DNA of 64,000 nt from Pseudomonas gingeri (GTDB lineage Bacteria > Pseudomonadota > Gammaproteobacteria > Pseudomonadales > Pseudomonadaceae). The notes under the pieces were generated by a model. It was given only the letters and a program-made list of their open reading frames with translations, was not told the DNA's origin and did no database searches. The translations under genes and the position numbers were made by a program. Positions 55,241 to 63,838 of this stretch are shown one piece after another. The stretch covers positions 248,001 through 312,000 of the forward strand of contig NZ_JACAOS010000015.1 of NCBI RefSeq assembly GCF_013386165.1. The letters run 5' to 3'. Every line of letters starts with the position of its first letter. Within the stretch, counting starts at the first letter, position 1.

Positions 55241-56208
55241 AATTCGACAAGGCCTATTGCGTCAGCCTCGACGAAAAACTGACGATCTATGACGTCCGCG
55301 ACCTGAACTTCGATGAGACGGTGGAGTTCGATTCGGCCCAGGAAAGCTTCCAGTGCCCGAACGATGCCTGCCGTGCGGCCTTCGACGGCAAAAACCGGCT
55401 CACCACCTACAACGCCAGCAACCCGCGCTTCAAACGGACCCCGCACTTCAAGAACATGCCCAGCACCCGGCACCTGGCGGACTGCCCGTTCCTGAGCGTG
55501 GAAACCGCACCGGGCGTGCTCGATCCGGAACACCCGCTGGACGAGATCGAAGGTGAACAGAACTTCCCGGTCGAACTGCTGCTGACCCGCCGCACCTACG
55601 TGCGAAAAACGCCGACCGCTAGCGACACCCGTCCGCCGCAGCCGCCAGCAGACCCAACGCCAGCCCCCAGCGCCGTCCACGCCGCCGAGGACGCCAAGGC
55701 TGCACCGAACCGCACCAGCGTGTTCGCCCATCCGGTAGAGTGCTTCGTCTCCAACCACGCCAACAAGGACTTGCTCAAACGCATGCCCCTGACCATTGGC
55801 GAGCTGACCCTGAACTACAACGCCTTCTTCAAGAAGGTCGAGTACTGCCAGGACCGCCAGGGCCTGATCTACTGGGGCAAGATCAAGGAGATCAAGGACT
55901 ACAAGACCAGCTTCAGCGTGGTCTTCGACAAACCGCTGTGGGCCGACAAAAAGCGTTACTCGATCAATGTCTACCTGAGCAAAAGCCTGATCGAGAACTA
56001 CCGCCAGCGCACGGTGTTCCTGGACGAGATCCACCGCGTCATCGAACAGACCGAAGACCTGTATTGCTTCTTCTACGGTGTCACGCCGCAATTGAAGCAA
56101 GTGCCGAGCAAGAAAAACCCGGAGCAGACCTTCAGTGTGTTCAGTTGTGAAATCGACAACCTGGATCACTTCCTGATTCGCGAGGCGCCAGGGCTCGACG
56201 CCCCTTGA
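55237..56208 (+). CDS. Unknown protein with CoiA-like N-terminal Cys/His cluster
   Basis: 323 residues, cytosolic. The N-terminal ~90 residues have FQCPNDACRAAF and RTPHFKNMPSTRHLADCPF, a C-x4-C ... H ... H-x3-C arrangement like the zinc-finger of CoiA-type proteins. A Pro/Ala-rich linker (about 130-165) precedes a C-terminal alpha/beta domain that I do not recognise. The ATG at 55237 overlaps the codA stop, so it is co-translated with codA. Confidence 0.75.
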   Translation: MKFDKAYCVSLDEKLTIYDVRDLNFDETVEFDSAQESFQCPNDACRAAFDGKNRLTTYNASNPRFKRTPHFKNMPSTRHLADCPFLSVETAPGVLDPEHPLDEIEGEQNFPVELLLTRRTYVRKTPTASDTRPPQPPADPTPAPSAVHAAEDAKAAPNRTSVFAHPVECFVSNHANKDLLKRMPLTIGELTLNYNAFFKKVEYCQDRQGLIYWGKIKEIKDYKTSFSVVFDKPLWADKKRYSINVYLSKSLIENYRQRTVFLDEIHRVIEQTEDLYCFFYGVTPQLKQVPSKKNPEQTFSVFSCEIDNLDHFLIREAPGLDAP

Positions 56209-56214
56209 GTCGGC

Positions 56215-56793
56215 TCAGTCGGCCGCGCCGGAACGCGCGGTCGCGGCACCGGCCCACTGGTAGGTTTTATGGGCGGCGCAACGGGTATCACTGGCCACCG
56301 AGCGGTCGAATACGAACTCGAACGTCACCGCCCCCTGATAATCCGTGCGCACGATCCGGTTGACGTCGAGCAGGTGCCAACTGCCATCCTGGCGCATGGT
56401 GTCCGGCGAGCGGTAGGGATCACTGGCCCGGACCACGCCCTGTTTGTTCAAAGTGTCCAGGTGAAAGTTCACATTGGCCTTGTTGCCGCCGCTCTGGCCG
56501 CTGCTGCGAACAATCCGGTACCTCACCGCACTGACATCGAAATAAGCCGTGTTGCCCGCAGAGGCGAACACTACCCTGGCCTCGAGTTCGCCCCTGAAGC
56601 GGCCCACCGAGCATGAAAAATAATCGGTGCGACTGCCCTCCAGCAGTTCCGCCGGACTGGACTCAACCGCATCGGTACTGGTTTTCTTATCGCTGATAGC
56701 CGGCTCGGACACCGGGTAAGCACTCGTGGAGCCGGTGCTGAACACAAGCCCGGCGCACACCAGCGCACCGAATAAACCTTTAACTGCTCTCAT
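56215..56793 (-). CDS. Secreted protein of unknown function
   Basis: 192 residues. Signal peptide MRAVKGLFGALVCAGLVFS, with cleavage probably near TSAYP. The mature part has two cysteines (YFSCSVG and DTRCAAH) that could form a disulfide and a beta-rich middle (YRIVRSSGQSGGNKANVNFH). The ATG at 56793 has GGAATTTACG upstream; an alternative is 56805. Function is not recognisable. It ends six bases from the codA-linked gene. Confidence 0.75.
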   Translation of the reverse strand: MRAVKGLFGALVCAGLVFSTGSTSAYPVSEPAISDKKTSTDAVESSPAELLEGSRTDYFSCSVGRFRGELEARVVFASAGNTAYFDVSAVRYRIVRSSGQSGGNKANVNFHLDTLNKQGVVRASDPYRSPDTMRQDGSWHLLDVNRIVRTDYQGAVTFEFVFDRSVASDTRCAAHKTYQWAGAATARSGAAD

Positions 56794-56977
56794 CGTAAAT
56801 TCCATTTATACGAGTCGAAAACTCGCGCCCGCACTCACGGGCCGATCAGGGCAAGGCGCTCGTCAGCCTTCAACCCCTGCCACTTATCAAGCCAAAACCG
56901 CCTGGACCGAACAAGGGCGCAACGGACCTGCGCAGGGGGTGTTTTTTCTGCTCATGGTGTCGGCAGCGAGCCGAGCT

Positions 56978-57970
56978 TCAGGACTGACGCCGGGCCGTGC
57001 CAAACAGATGGACACTTTGCAACTCATCCGCCAGCGCCACCAGGCGGATCGGCGCCGTACCGCCCGGCATGCTGATCCGGACCTCACCGGCCTCGACCCA
57101 ACCGACCCGCCAGGCTGCACAAGCCACCGCACTGGCACTGGTGCCGGAAGACGCCGTCGGTCCTTCGCCACGTTCAAACACCCGGGCCTGCACATGCCCT
57201 GGCGCCACCCGGGTCGCCCATTGCAGGTTCACCCCCGCCGCACAGGGCTCGCCAGCACCGCTCGGAGGCGCAAAGGCGATCCGGGTAAGGCCAGGCTCCA
57301 GCGCCGGCTCGCCCATCTGTGGGTTGCTCGGCAACAACGCCGGCGACTCGACCAGGGTGACGCAATGCGGATTGCCGATGCGCACGAACTGGCTGCGCTG
57401 CCAGGCGCTGTTCAAACCCGACAACTGCGTGACATGACTTAGCTTGCGACCGTTCAATTCAGCCTCTGCAACACCCAGGGCAGACACCGCCTCCGGACCG
57501 AACGCCGGTTTTCCCAGGTCCAGCCAGAATCCCTGTTGCTCCTCGACCTGCGCCGGCTCGACCGAAGTGGCGACAGGAGAGAGACCACCCGGCTGATCGT
57601 GATGGACCCGCAACAGACAAGCGCCCTGAACCGGCATCAAGCCCTGCTCGGTCAGCGCCTGGGCAAAAATCGTCAAGCCGTTGCCGCTGCGCTCGGCCAG
57701 GGTGCCGTCGGTATTGATGATCAACAGGTCGAACGGTGCTTGCGCCTGGAACGGCCCCACCAGCAAACCATCGGAACGATGGTGTTTGCCTCCTCGCCCA
57801 GGCGCCTGCGCGCCCCAGCCACAGAGCGCCTCCACCGCCTCAAGCGCCCAGGATTGGCGCAGCAGCGCCGCCTGTGCGGCATTCGCCGGCACGTCCAGAC
57901 CGAGCCCACGCACTTCAGCGGGGCTCGCCACGGCATAGATATTCCCACGGGCATCGTAAAACGTCGGCAT
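56978..57970 (-). CDS. DapF-like epimerase-fold protein lacking both catalytic cysteines
   Basis: 330 residues with the two-lobed diaminopimelate epimerase fold. The first active-site motif reads AERSGNGLT where DapF has QCGNG, and the second reads ERGEGPTASSGTSA where DapF has ACGTG or ACGSG. Both catalytic cysteines are therefore Ser. This makes classical two-base racemisation unlikely; dehydratase or binding roles occur in the related proline-racemase family. The ATG at 57970 follows AGAGGGTGT. It is not beside lysine-pathway genes. Confidence 0.88.
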   Translation of the reverse strand: MPTFYDARGNIYAVASPAEVRGLGLDVPANAAQAALLRQSWALEAVEALCGWGAQAPGRGGKHHRSDGLLVGPFQAQAPFDLLIINTDGTLAERSGNGLTIFAQALTEQGLMPVQGACLLRVHHDQPGGLSPVATSVEPAQVEEQQGFWLDLGKPAFGPEAVSALGVAEAELNGRKLSHVTQLSGLNSAWQRSQFVRIGNPHCVTLVESPALLPSNPQMGEPALEPGLTRIAFAPPSGAGEPCAAGVNLQWATRVAPGHVQARVFERGEGPTASSGTSASAVACAAWRVGWVEAGEVRISMPGGTAPIRLVALADELQSVHLFGTARRQS

Positions 57971-58080
57971 ACACCCTCTCTGGAGCCGTCCTCTCAAGCC
58001 CACCACTGTAGTGGCAAGTTGCGGTGCGCGTCGACGGCGAGCAGATCGGCGCCGTGACGCCGTTCAGCCCCGAACAGGTC

Positions 58081-59433
58081 TCAGCGCACCAGGCACGGGC
58101 GCTTGTTGTTGAACGACCAGCCGGGAATCAGGAACTGCATCGCCACGGCGTCGTCGCGGGCGCCGAGGCCCATGTTCTTGTAGCACTCATGGGCCTTGGC
58201 CACCGCATCCATATCCAGTTCGATGCCCAGCCCGGGCTTTTGCGGGACCTGGATAAAACCGTCGACAATCTGCAACGGCTCCCTGGTCAGGCCCTGGCCG
58301 TCCTGCCAGATCCAGTGGGTGTCGATGGCGGTGATTTCACCCGGCGCGGCAGCGGCCACATGGGTGAACATCGCCAGGGAAATATCGAAGTGGTTGTTGG
58401 AGTGCGAACCCCAGGTCAGGCCCCATTCGTGGCACATCTGCGCGACCCGCACCGAGCCCTGCATGGTCCAGAAATGCGGGTCGGCCAGGGGAATGTCGAC
58501 GGCGTGCAATTGAATCGCATGGCCCATTTCGCGCCAGTCGGTGGCAATCATATTGGTTGCCGTCGGCAGGCCCGTGGCCCGACGAAATTCGGCCATGACC
58601 TCGCGCCCCGAGTAGCCGTTCTCGGCACCGCAAGGGTCCTCGGCGTAAGCCAGCACCCCATGCTTGTCGCGGCACAGGGCAATCGCTTCCTTGAGCGACC
58701 AGGCACCGTTGGGGTCCAGGGTGATCCGCGCCTCGGGGAAGCGCTCGGCCAAGGCGGTCACCGCTTCCATTTCCTCGGCGCCACTGAGCACGCCGCCCTT
58801 GAGCTTGAAGTCATTGAAGCCATAACGCGCCTGGGCGGCTTCGGCCAGTTTGACGATGGCCTCGGGGGTCATCGCCTGTTCATGACGCAGGCGGAACCAG
58901 GCGTCATCCGCCTCGGCTTCGTGTCGATAGGCCAGGTCGGTCTTGCCGCGATCACCGATGTAGAAGAGATAACCCAGCACCTTCACCGCATCGCGCTGCT
59001 GCCCCTCACCCAGCAAGGCCGCCACCGGCACACCGAGAAACTGGCCGAGCAGGTCCAGCAGCGCGGCTTCCAGGGCCGTCACCGCATGAATGGTGATCCG
59101 CAGGTCGAAGGTCTGCTGGCCGCGCCCGCCGGCATCGCGCTCGGCGAAAGTGCGGCGCACCTCGTTGAGCAGCTTCTGGTAGTTGCCGATGGACTGCCCC
59201 AGCAACAGCGCGCGGGCGTCCTCCAGGGTCGCGCGGATGCGCTCGCCGCCGGGCACTTCACCGACGCCGGTGCGACCACTGCTATCGCTGATGATCACGA
59301 TATTGCGGGTGAAAAACGGGCCATGGGCACCGCTCAGGTTCAGCAGCATGCTGTCGTGGCCGGCCACCGGAATGACCTGCAAAGCGGTGATGACGGGGGC
59401 CTGTCCGGCCGCGTGCGAAGTGTTGGTCGTCAT
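58081..59433 (-). CDS. gudD: D-glucarate dehydratase GudD
   Basis: 450-residue enolase-superfamily enzyme converting D-glucarate to 5-keto-4-deoxy-D-glucarate. The catalytic base region [10 protein letters not shown], the metal ligands in ITLDPNGAW and [14 protein letters not shown], and the His in [15 protein letters not shown] are all visible. It follows gudP by 28 bases on the same strand, forming the gudPD operon regulated by the divergent FadR-type protein. Confidence 0.95.
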   Translation of the reverse strand: MTTNTSHAAGQAPVITALQVIPVAGHDSMLLNLSGAHGPFFTRNIVIISDSSGRTGVGEVPGGERIRATLEDARALLLGQSIGNYQKLLNEVRRTFAERDAGGRGQQTFDLRITIHAVTALEAALLDLLGQFLGVPVAALLGEGQQRDAVKVLGYLFYIGDRGKTDLAYRHEAEADDAWFRLRHEQAMTPEAIVKLAEAAQARYGFNDFKLKGGVLSGAEEMEAVTALAERFPEARITLDPNGAWSLKEAIALCRDKHGVLAYAEDPCGAENGYSGREVMAEFRRATGLPTATNMIATDWREMGHAIQLHAVDIPLADPHFWTMQGSVRVAQMCHEWGLTWGSHSNNHFDISLAMFTHVAAAAPGEITAIDTHWIWQDGQGLTREPLQIVDGFIQVPQKPGLGIELDMDAVAKAHECYKNMGLGARDDAVAMQFLIPGWSFNNKRPCLVR

Positions 59434-59461
59434 GATTCGTACCTGTGTTCAACCGCAGTAT

Positions 59462-60817
59462 TCAATGGGATTTGTTCAGGACCGGGCTGGCAGCACCCGG
59501 TGATGCAGGAGTCGATTTGGGCTGGGTGCGGGCAAAGAACACCAGGATCGAGGCGATCACCGAGGCCGCCGCCAGGCCGTACAAACCGCCCTGGATCGAA
59601 CCGGTGTGCTCCTCCAGCCAGCCGAAGGTCGTCGGCGCGACAAAACCGCCGAGGTTACCCGTGGAGTTGATCAGGGCGATCACCGCCGCGGCGATCCGCG
59701 CATCCAGGTAAGCCTGGGGAATCGGCCAGAACAGCGACGACGCGGACTTGAAACCGATGGCGGCGAAGCACACCGCGACAAAGGCGAAAATCGGCCCGCC
59801 AGTGGTGGACATGAACATCCCCAACGCCGCGATCAGCAGTGCCGAGGCAACCCAGGCCTGCTGATGTTTCCACTTGCCCGAGGCCGCCGCGAAGGCATAC
59901 ATGGCGATGATCGAGATCAGCCAGGGAATCGAGTTGAAGAAGCCCACCTGCAGGTCGCTGAGCTGGCCCATCTTCTTGATGATGCTCGGCAGCCAGAAGG
60001 TGGCGGCATAGATGGTCAACTGGATGCAGAAATACAGCACGCAGAACAGCAGGATCTGGCGGTCCTTGAGCAAACTCCAGATCGACGGCTTGACCGGCAT
60101 CGACATATCGCGCTGCTGCTGTTCGTCCTCGATGACCTGCACCAGCCGTTGTTGTTCGGCGACGCTCAGCCACTTGGCGTCCTTGGGTGAGGAATCGAGC
60201 CAGAACCAGGTGAAGCCGCAGAGCACCACCGAGGCCAGCCCTTCGATGATGAACATCCACTGCCAGCCGTGCCAGCCGAAGCCTTCGATCTGCAACAGGG
60301 CCCCGGACAGCGGACCGGAAATCAGCGAGGCCACGGCCGAGCCGCTAAGGAAGATGGCAATCGCCTTGCCACGCTCCACCCCTGGCAGCCAGCGGGTGAA
60401 GTAGTAGATCACCCCGGGAAAGAACCCGGCTTCGGCGACACCCAGCAGGAAACGCAGGATATAGAAGTGGGTTTCGTTCTGGACAAAGGCCATCGCCGTG
60501 GCAACCAACCCCCAGGTGAACATGATGCGTGTCAGCCAGAGCCGCGCGCCGACCTTCTGCAAGAGGATATTGGAGGGCACTTCGAACAGCGCATAACCGA
60601 TGAAGAACAGTCCGGCACCAAAACCGTAGGCGGCAGCGCCGATCCCCAGGTCATGTTCCAGGTGCGTGCGCACGAAACCGATGTTCACCCGGTCGATGTA
60701 GTTGACGATAAACATGATGACGAACAGCGGCAGCACATGGCGCTTGACCTTCGCCACGGCGACGGCCAGCAGGGAATCGCGTTCCGCTGCGGCGGACGGA
60801 TCTAGAGTGTTGTTCAC
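59462..60817 (-). CDS. gudP: D-glucarate/galactarate MFS transporter GudP
   Basis: 451-residue major facilitator of the anion:cation symporter family with about 12 membrane helices, starting VKRHVLPLFVIMFIVNYIDRVNIGF as in GudP. It imports D-glucarate for GudD. First gene of the unit; its promoter faces the FadR-type regulator over a 352-base, AT-rich region with repeated operator-like sites. Confidence 0.93.
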   Translation of the reverse strand: MNNTLDPSAAAERDSLLAVAVAKVKRHVLPLFVIMFIVNYIDRVNIGFVRTHLEHDLGIGAAAYGFGAGLFFIGYALFEVPSNILLQKVGARLWLTRIMFTWGLVATAMAFVQNETHFYILRFLLGVAEAGFFPGVIYYFTRWLPGVERGKAIAIFLSGSAVASLISGPLSGALLQIEGFGWHGWQWMFIIEGLASVVLCGFTWFWLDSSPKDAKWLSVAEQQRLVQVIEDEQQQRDMSMPVKPSIWSLLKDRQILLFCVLYFCIQLTIYAATFWLPSIIKKMGQLSDLQVGFFNSIPWLISIIAMYAFAAASGKWKHQQAWVASALLIAALGMFMSTTGGPIFAFVAVCFAAIGFKSASSLFWPIPQAYLDARIAAAVIALINSTGNLGGFVAPTTFGWLEEHTGSIQGGLYGLAAASVIASILVFFARTQPKSTPASPGAASPVLNKSH

Positions 60818-61169
60818 GACAGGTCTCCCACGGGTTATTTTTGTGTGCGGGGGTGCTGGATCAGACGAGCCAGTCGACAGTCATCATACGAGTAGAAAAA
60901 TAGCTCAACAAGTGCTTCTGCGGTGATTTTCAGGGAAAAATTGCCGATTCCAAACGTAAAATCACTCAATAAAATATCTATATATTTGATTTATAAGTAT
61001 TTTTATAAAATTAAAAATACCCAATAAAATCATTCGCGGCTGTTTGATCAACGTCATTGATCGGAATCATCCGTTCTCGACTTCAACTTGTCATACATGC
61101 TGGTGACTGTGGCTACGCCTCTTGTCATACGAGTGTTAAGCTTTGCCCTCGCCCCTGCGTGACACGCCC
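60818..61169. promoter_or_regulatory. Divergent promoter region gudP / FadR-type regulator
   Basis: 352 bases with a strongly AT-rich core (about 60950-61035). CTTGTCATAC occurs twice, at 61087-61096 and 61121-61130, 34 bases apart; the second fits the FadR-family consensus TNGTNNNACNA fully (TTGTCATACGA). A weaker copy is near 60880-60892 (TCATCATACGAG). They are likely operators of the adjacent regulator. Confidence 0.7.
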
Positions 61170-61886
61170 ATGAATACTGAAACCCGTCCCAGCGCGCCAC
61201 GGCGCAAACGCAGCCCCAACCTGGCCCATGACCTGGTTGATCACCTGACCCAGCAGATTCGCCTGGGGCATTTGCAACCGGGAGACAAGCTGCCGTCGGA
61301 AAGTGCCATCGTGTCCGAGCACAAGGTCAGCCGTACGGTGGTGCGCGAAGCGATTTCCAAGTTGCAGGCGGCGGGCTGGGTGGAAACCCATCATGGTGTC
61401 GGCAGTTTCGTGCTGGAACGCCAGGAGCCCCACGGTTTGCGCCTGAATGTGGAAACCGCGTTGAGCGTGCGCGATCTGCTGGAGCTGCGCCTGGGCCTGG
61501 AAACCCAGGCTGCGGCGCTGGCGGCACGGCGGCGTAGCGACACGCATCTGCAGCAGATGCGTGCGGCGCTGGACGAGTATCGGAGCTTGCTGGCCAACAA
61601 CGACAGTTGCGTGGCCGCCGACCAGCGTTTTCATCTGCTGATCGCAGAAGCCACCGGCAATGCCTACTTTTCCGAGATCCTGCTGCACCTGGGCAGCTCG
61701 ATGATTCCGCGTACCCGGGTGCCGGGAGCGGAGCGCGGCGATGCCGACCTGGTGCAACTGGGCCAACTCGCCAGCCTGGAGCACGAGGCGATCCTGAACG
61801 CCATCCGCCGCCAGGACCCGGATGCGGCGCGGGCAGCGATGTGGACGCACCTGAGCAACAGCCGCGAACGTTTCTCCCGCGAATAG
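61170..61886 (+). CDS. FadR-subfamily GntR regulator of glucarate genes
   Basis: 238-residue GntR-family regulator. The winged helix-turn-helix (about 20-80) has LQPGDKLPSESAIVSEHKVSRTVVREAISKLQAAGWVETHHGVGSFV; the C-terminal FCD domain (about 95-230) has the metal/effector ligands in RFHLLIAEATGN and LEHEAI. It is divergent from gudP and probably represses it until glucarate binds. ATG 61170 preferred to TTG 61143. Confidence 0.93.
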   Translation: MNTETRPSAPRRKRSPNLAHDLVDHLTQQIRLGHLQPGDKLPSESAIVSEHKVSRTVVREAISKLQAAGWVETHHGVGSFVLERQEPHGLRLNVETALSVRDLLELRLGLETQAAALAARRRSDTHLQQMRAALDEYRSLLANNDSCVAADQRFHLLIAEATGNAYFSEILLHLGSSMIPRTRVPGAERGDADLVQLGQLASLEHEAILNAIRRQDPDAARAAMWTHLSNSRERFSRE

Positions 61887-61910
61887 CCCGCCCTTAGGGA
61901 CTCACACTCA

Positions 61911-62000
61911 CTGTAGGAGCGAGCTTGCTCGCGATCAGCCGACAGGCTGAACCTTGAGGTGCCACGCCAATCGCCATCGCCAGCAAGCTGGCTCCTACAG
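61911..62000. repeat. REP doublet 3 (inverted REP pair)
   Basis: CTGTAGGAGCGAGCTTGCTC (61911-61930) faces CAGCAAGCTGGCTCCTACAG (61981-62000). Same family as doublets 1 and 2. It lies between the regulator and the convergent cytochrome gene. Confidence 0.85.
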
Positions 62001-62037
62001 GTCCGTGTCCCGCCGCAAGACTTGGGGCCTGGCGACA

Positions 62038-62577
62038 TCAATCCTTGCCGCGCACCATGCTTTCCAGCACCCCATCCCGACGAATCCAGCCATGGAACAG
62101 CGCTGCCGCCAGGTGCATCAACACCGTCAGGAACAACAGATACGCCAGGTACCCATGGGCCTTGCGCAGGAAAGAAAAGACCGTCGGATTGGCCGAAATT
62201 ATCGACGGCAACCGCAACGACTCACTCAGCATCACCGGATCCCCCGCCGCCGAAATCATCGCCCAACCCAGCAGCGGCAACACCAGCATCAAGGTATACA
62301 GCAACACATGGGACAGCTTCGCCGCCAGCACCTGCCAGCCCGGCAAATCATTCGGCAGCGCTGGCTGATGGGTACTGAAACGCACCACCAGACGCACCAC
62401 CACCAACAGCAGAATCGCGATCCCCAGCGGCTTGTGCAGATGCAGCAACCATTCATGTCGCTCGGACACCGAGGCCGCCATGCCGGCACCGATAAACAGC
62501 ATCGCCAGGATCATCAGCGCCATCAACCAATGCAGCAGGCGCGCCAGCGGGGCGAAGTGATTCGAAGGGGCGCTCAT
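62038..62577 (-). CDS. Cytochrome b561-family membrane protein
   Basis: 179-residue dihaem cytochrome b561 with four membrane helices. Conserved histidines are seen in LLHWLMAL, HEWLLHLHKPLG, LSHVLLYTLM and HGYLAYLLFLTVLMHLAAALFH. It should pass electrons between quinol and a periplasmic partner. It overlaps the catalase-family gene by four bases and is co-transcribed from the ECF-type promoter at 63697-63725. Confidence 0.93.
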   Translation of the reverse strand: MSAPSNHFAPLARLLHWLMALMILAMLFIGAGMAASVSERHEWLLHLHKPLGIAILLLVVVRLVVRFSTHQPALPNDLPGWQVLAAKLSHVLLYTLMLVLPLLGWAMISAAGDPVMLSESLRLPSIISANPTVFSFLRKAHGYLAYLLFLTVLMHLAAALFHGWIRRDGVLESMVRGKD

Positions 62578-63653
62578 GGGCGGGACTCCTGTGACGAATG
62601 GGCAGCGGGCAAGGAGCCGACTTCACTGGTACGACGCATATAGGAACTGGCATAGGCCGCCGAACGCGCCGCCAGCAGGGGATCGCTCGAGGCTTCGATG
62701 CCGCTCGGCAGGATCAACGGGTCGTAGTTGATATCGCGGCAATCGCCGTCGTCCTGGGGCTGGGTGCTTTCCAGCACCAGCGTGCCGGCGTTGAGCACCT
62801 TGTGCTCGCCGGTCCATTGCCGACTGGCATCGTCGGTCGGATCACCGGGATTGGCCAGGGTCAGGCGCAGCTGCCATTTCAACGGCCCCGCCGCCAGGCG
62901 CTGGGCCAGGTCCTTGGCCAGGAAGTCGGCACCGTCCGGCGCCGTGGCACCCACGGCGTCCTGGCTCAGCGGCACCAGCCCCCAGCGCACGGCCTGGCGC
63001 TTTCCGGCCGCGTCAACCAGGTAGAAGGCATTCAGACCGTTATAACTTTCAGTGGCGTAACTGGCCGACGGCTTGGCGGTCTTGACCCATTGCAGGAATG
63101 GCAGGGTTTCCGGGTGGCTGGCAAAGAACGCCGCCATGGCCGCCGGGTTCGGCTTGCCGGTGCTCGGGTCGGGTGAAGCGGCCTTGAGTTGCTCGAAGAA
63201 CGCCTCGGGAGTGCCCACCGGAAACACCGGCATGCTGTTCATCCCGGTACGCCACTGCTGGCCGTTGGCCTGGGTGAAACGCAAGCCGAGGCTGCGAATC
63301 GGTACGCTGCTGTCCGGGGCATAGGGATTGCCACTGGGCAAGGCGAAGCGACCTTCCACCGGCACGCTGCCTTCGCGAAAGACCTGGGCGGTGGAATAGG
63401 CGCGCGCGGCATCGCTGCTTTCGAAATACCCGGCCACGCACACGCCCTTGGCATGATTGCGCCGGTAGCCGGCATGCACGCCGTTGTTTTTCTCGAAGGT
63501 GTTGACGATGCGCCCTGGGGTCAGGCGTCCCGGATCAAGTCGACCGTTGACATAGGCAAAGGCCCCGACCAGGGCCGCGAGCACGGCGGCGATGCCGGCC
63601 AGGCGCAAGACCTTGCTCGAACCGCTGAGGGGCGGTGGTGTGTGATCTACCAT
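62574..63653 (-). CDS. Membrane-anchored catalase-family peroxidase
   Basis: 359-residue haem protein of the small-subunit-like catalase family (srpA type). A membrane helix near the N-terminus (VLRLAGIAAVLAALVGAFAYV) is followed by NTFEKNNGVHAGYRRNHAKGVC with the distal His and the catalase RSLGLRF segment. Likely peroxidase/peroxide removal at the membrane with the cytochrome b561 as electron partner (inference). It is divergent from the ECF sigma gene. Confidence 0.92.
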   Translation of the reverse strand: MVDHTPPPLSGSSKVLRLAGIAAVLAALVGAFAYVNGRLDPGRLTPGRIVNTFEKNNGVHAGYRRNHAKGVCVAGYFESSDAARAYSTAQVFREGSVPVEGRFALPSGNPYAPDSSVPIRSLGLRFTQANGQQWRTGMNSMPVFPVGTPEAFFEQLKAASPDPSTGKPNPAAMAAFFASHPETLPFLQWVKTAKPSASYATESYNGLNAFYLVDAAGKRQAVRWGLVPLSQDAVGATAPDGADFLAKDLAQRLAAGPLKWQLRLTLANPGDPTDDASRQWTGEHKVLNAGTLVLESTQPQDDGDCRDINYDPLILPSGIEASSDPLLAARSAAYASSYMRRTSEVGSLPAAHSSQESRP

Positions 63654-63696
63654 GAAAAAACTCCAGGGCCTCAGGCGGCCACACGGTGAAGGAGCT

Positions 63697-63725
63697 ATAA
63701 GACGAAGGCCGGTCCGGTTTATTCC
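63697..63725 (-). promoter_or_regulatory. ECF-type promoter of the catalase/cytochrome b561 unit
   Basis: The minus strand reads GGAATAA, 14 bases, then CGTCTTAT. The same elements and spacing occur in the divergent promoter of the sigma gene at 63769-63797, so both are probably recognised by the adjacent ECF sigma factor. Confidence 0.75.
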
Positions 63726-63768
63726 AGGCCCTCCGATTTATTTTTCGAATATTTATTTTCCAGCCGTT

Positions 63769-63797
63769 GGAATAACCTTCAAGGCCAGGCGTCTTGC
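63769..63797 (+). promoter_or_regulatory. ECF-type promoter of the sigma-factor gene
   Basis: The plus strand reads GGAATAA, 14 bases, then CGTCTTGC, matching the divergent promoter at 63697-63725. The match implies autoregulation of the sigma factor. Confidence 0.75.
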
Positions 63798-63838
63798 TAG
63801 TCCAAGCGTAGTAACGGGTCAAGAACCTGCAGGATTCC

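Noticed and set aside
56978..57970. Calling this gene dapF
   Set aside because: Both catalytic cysteines are Ser and the context is not lysine biosynthesis, so a functional dapF label would mislead.
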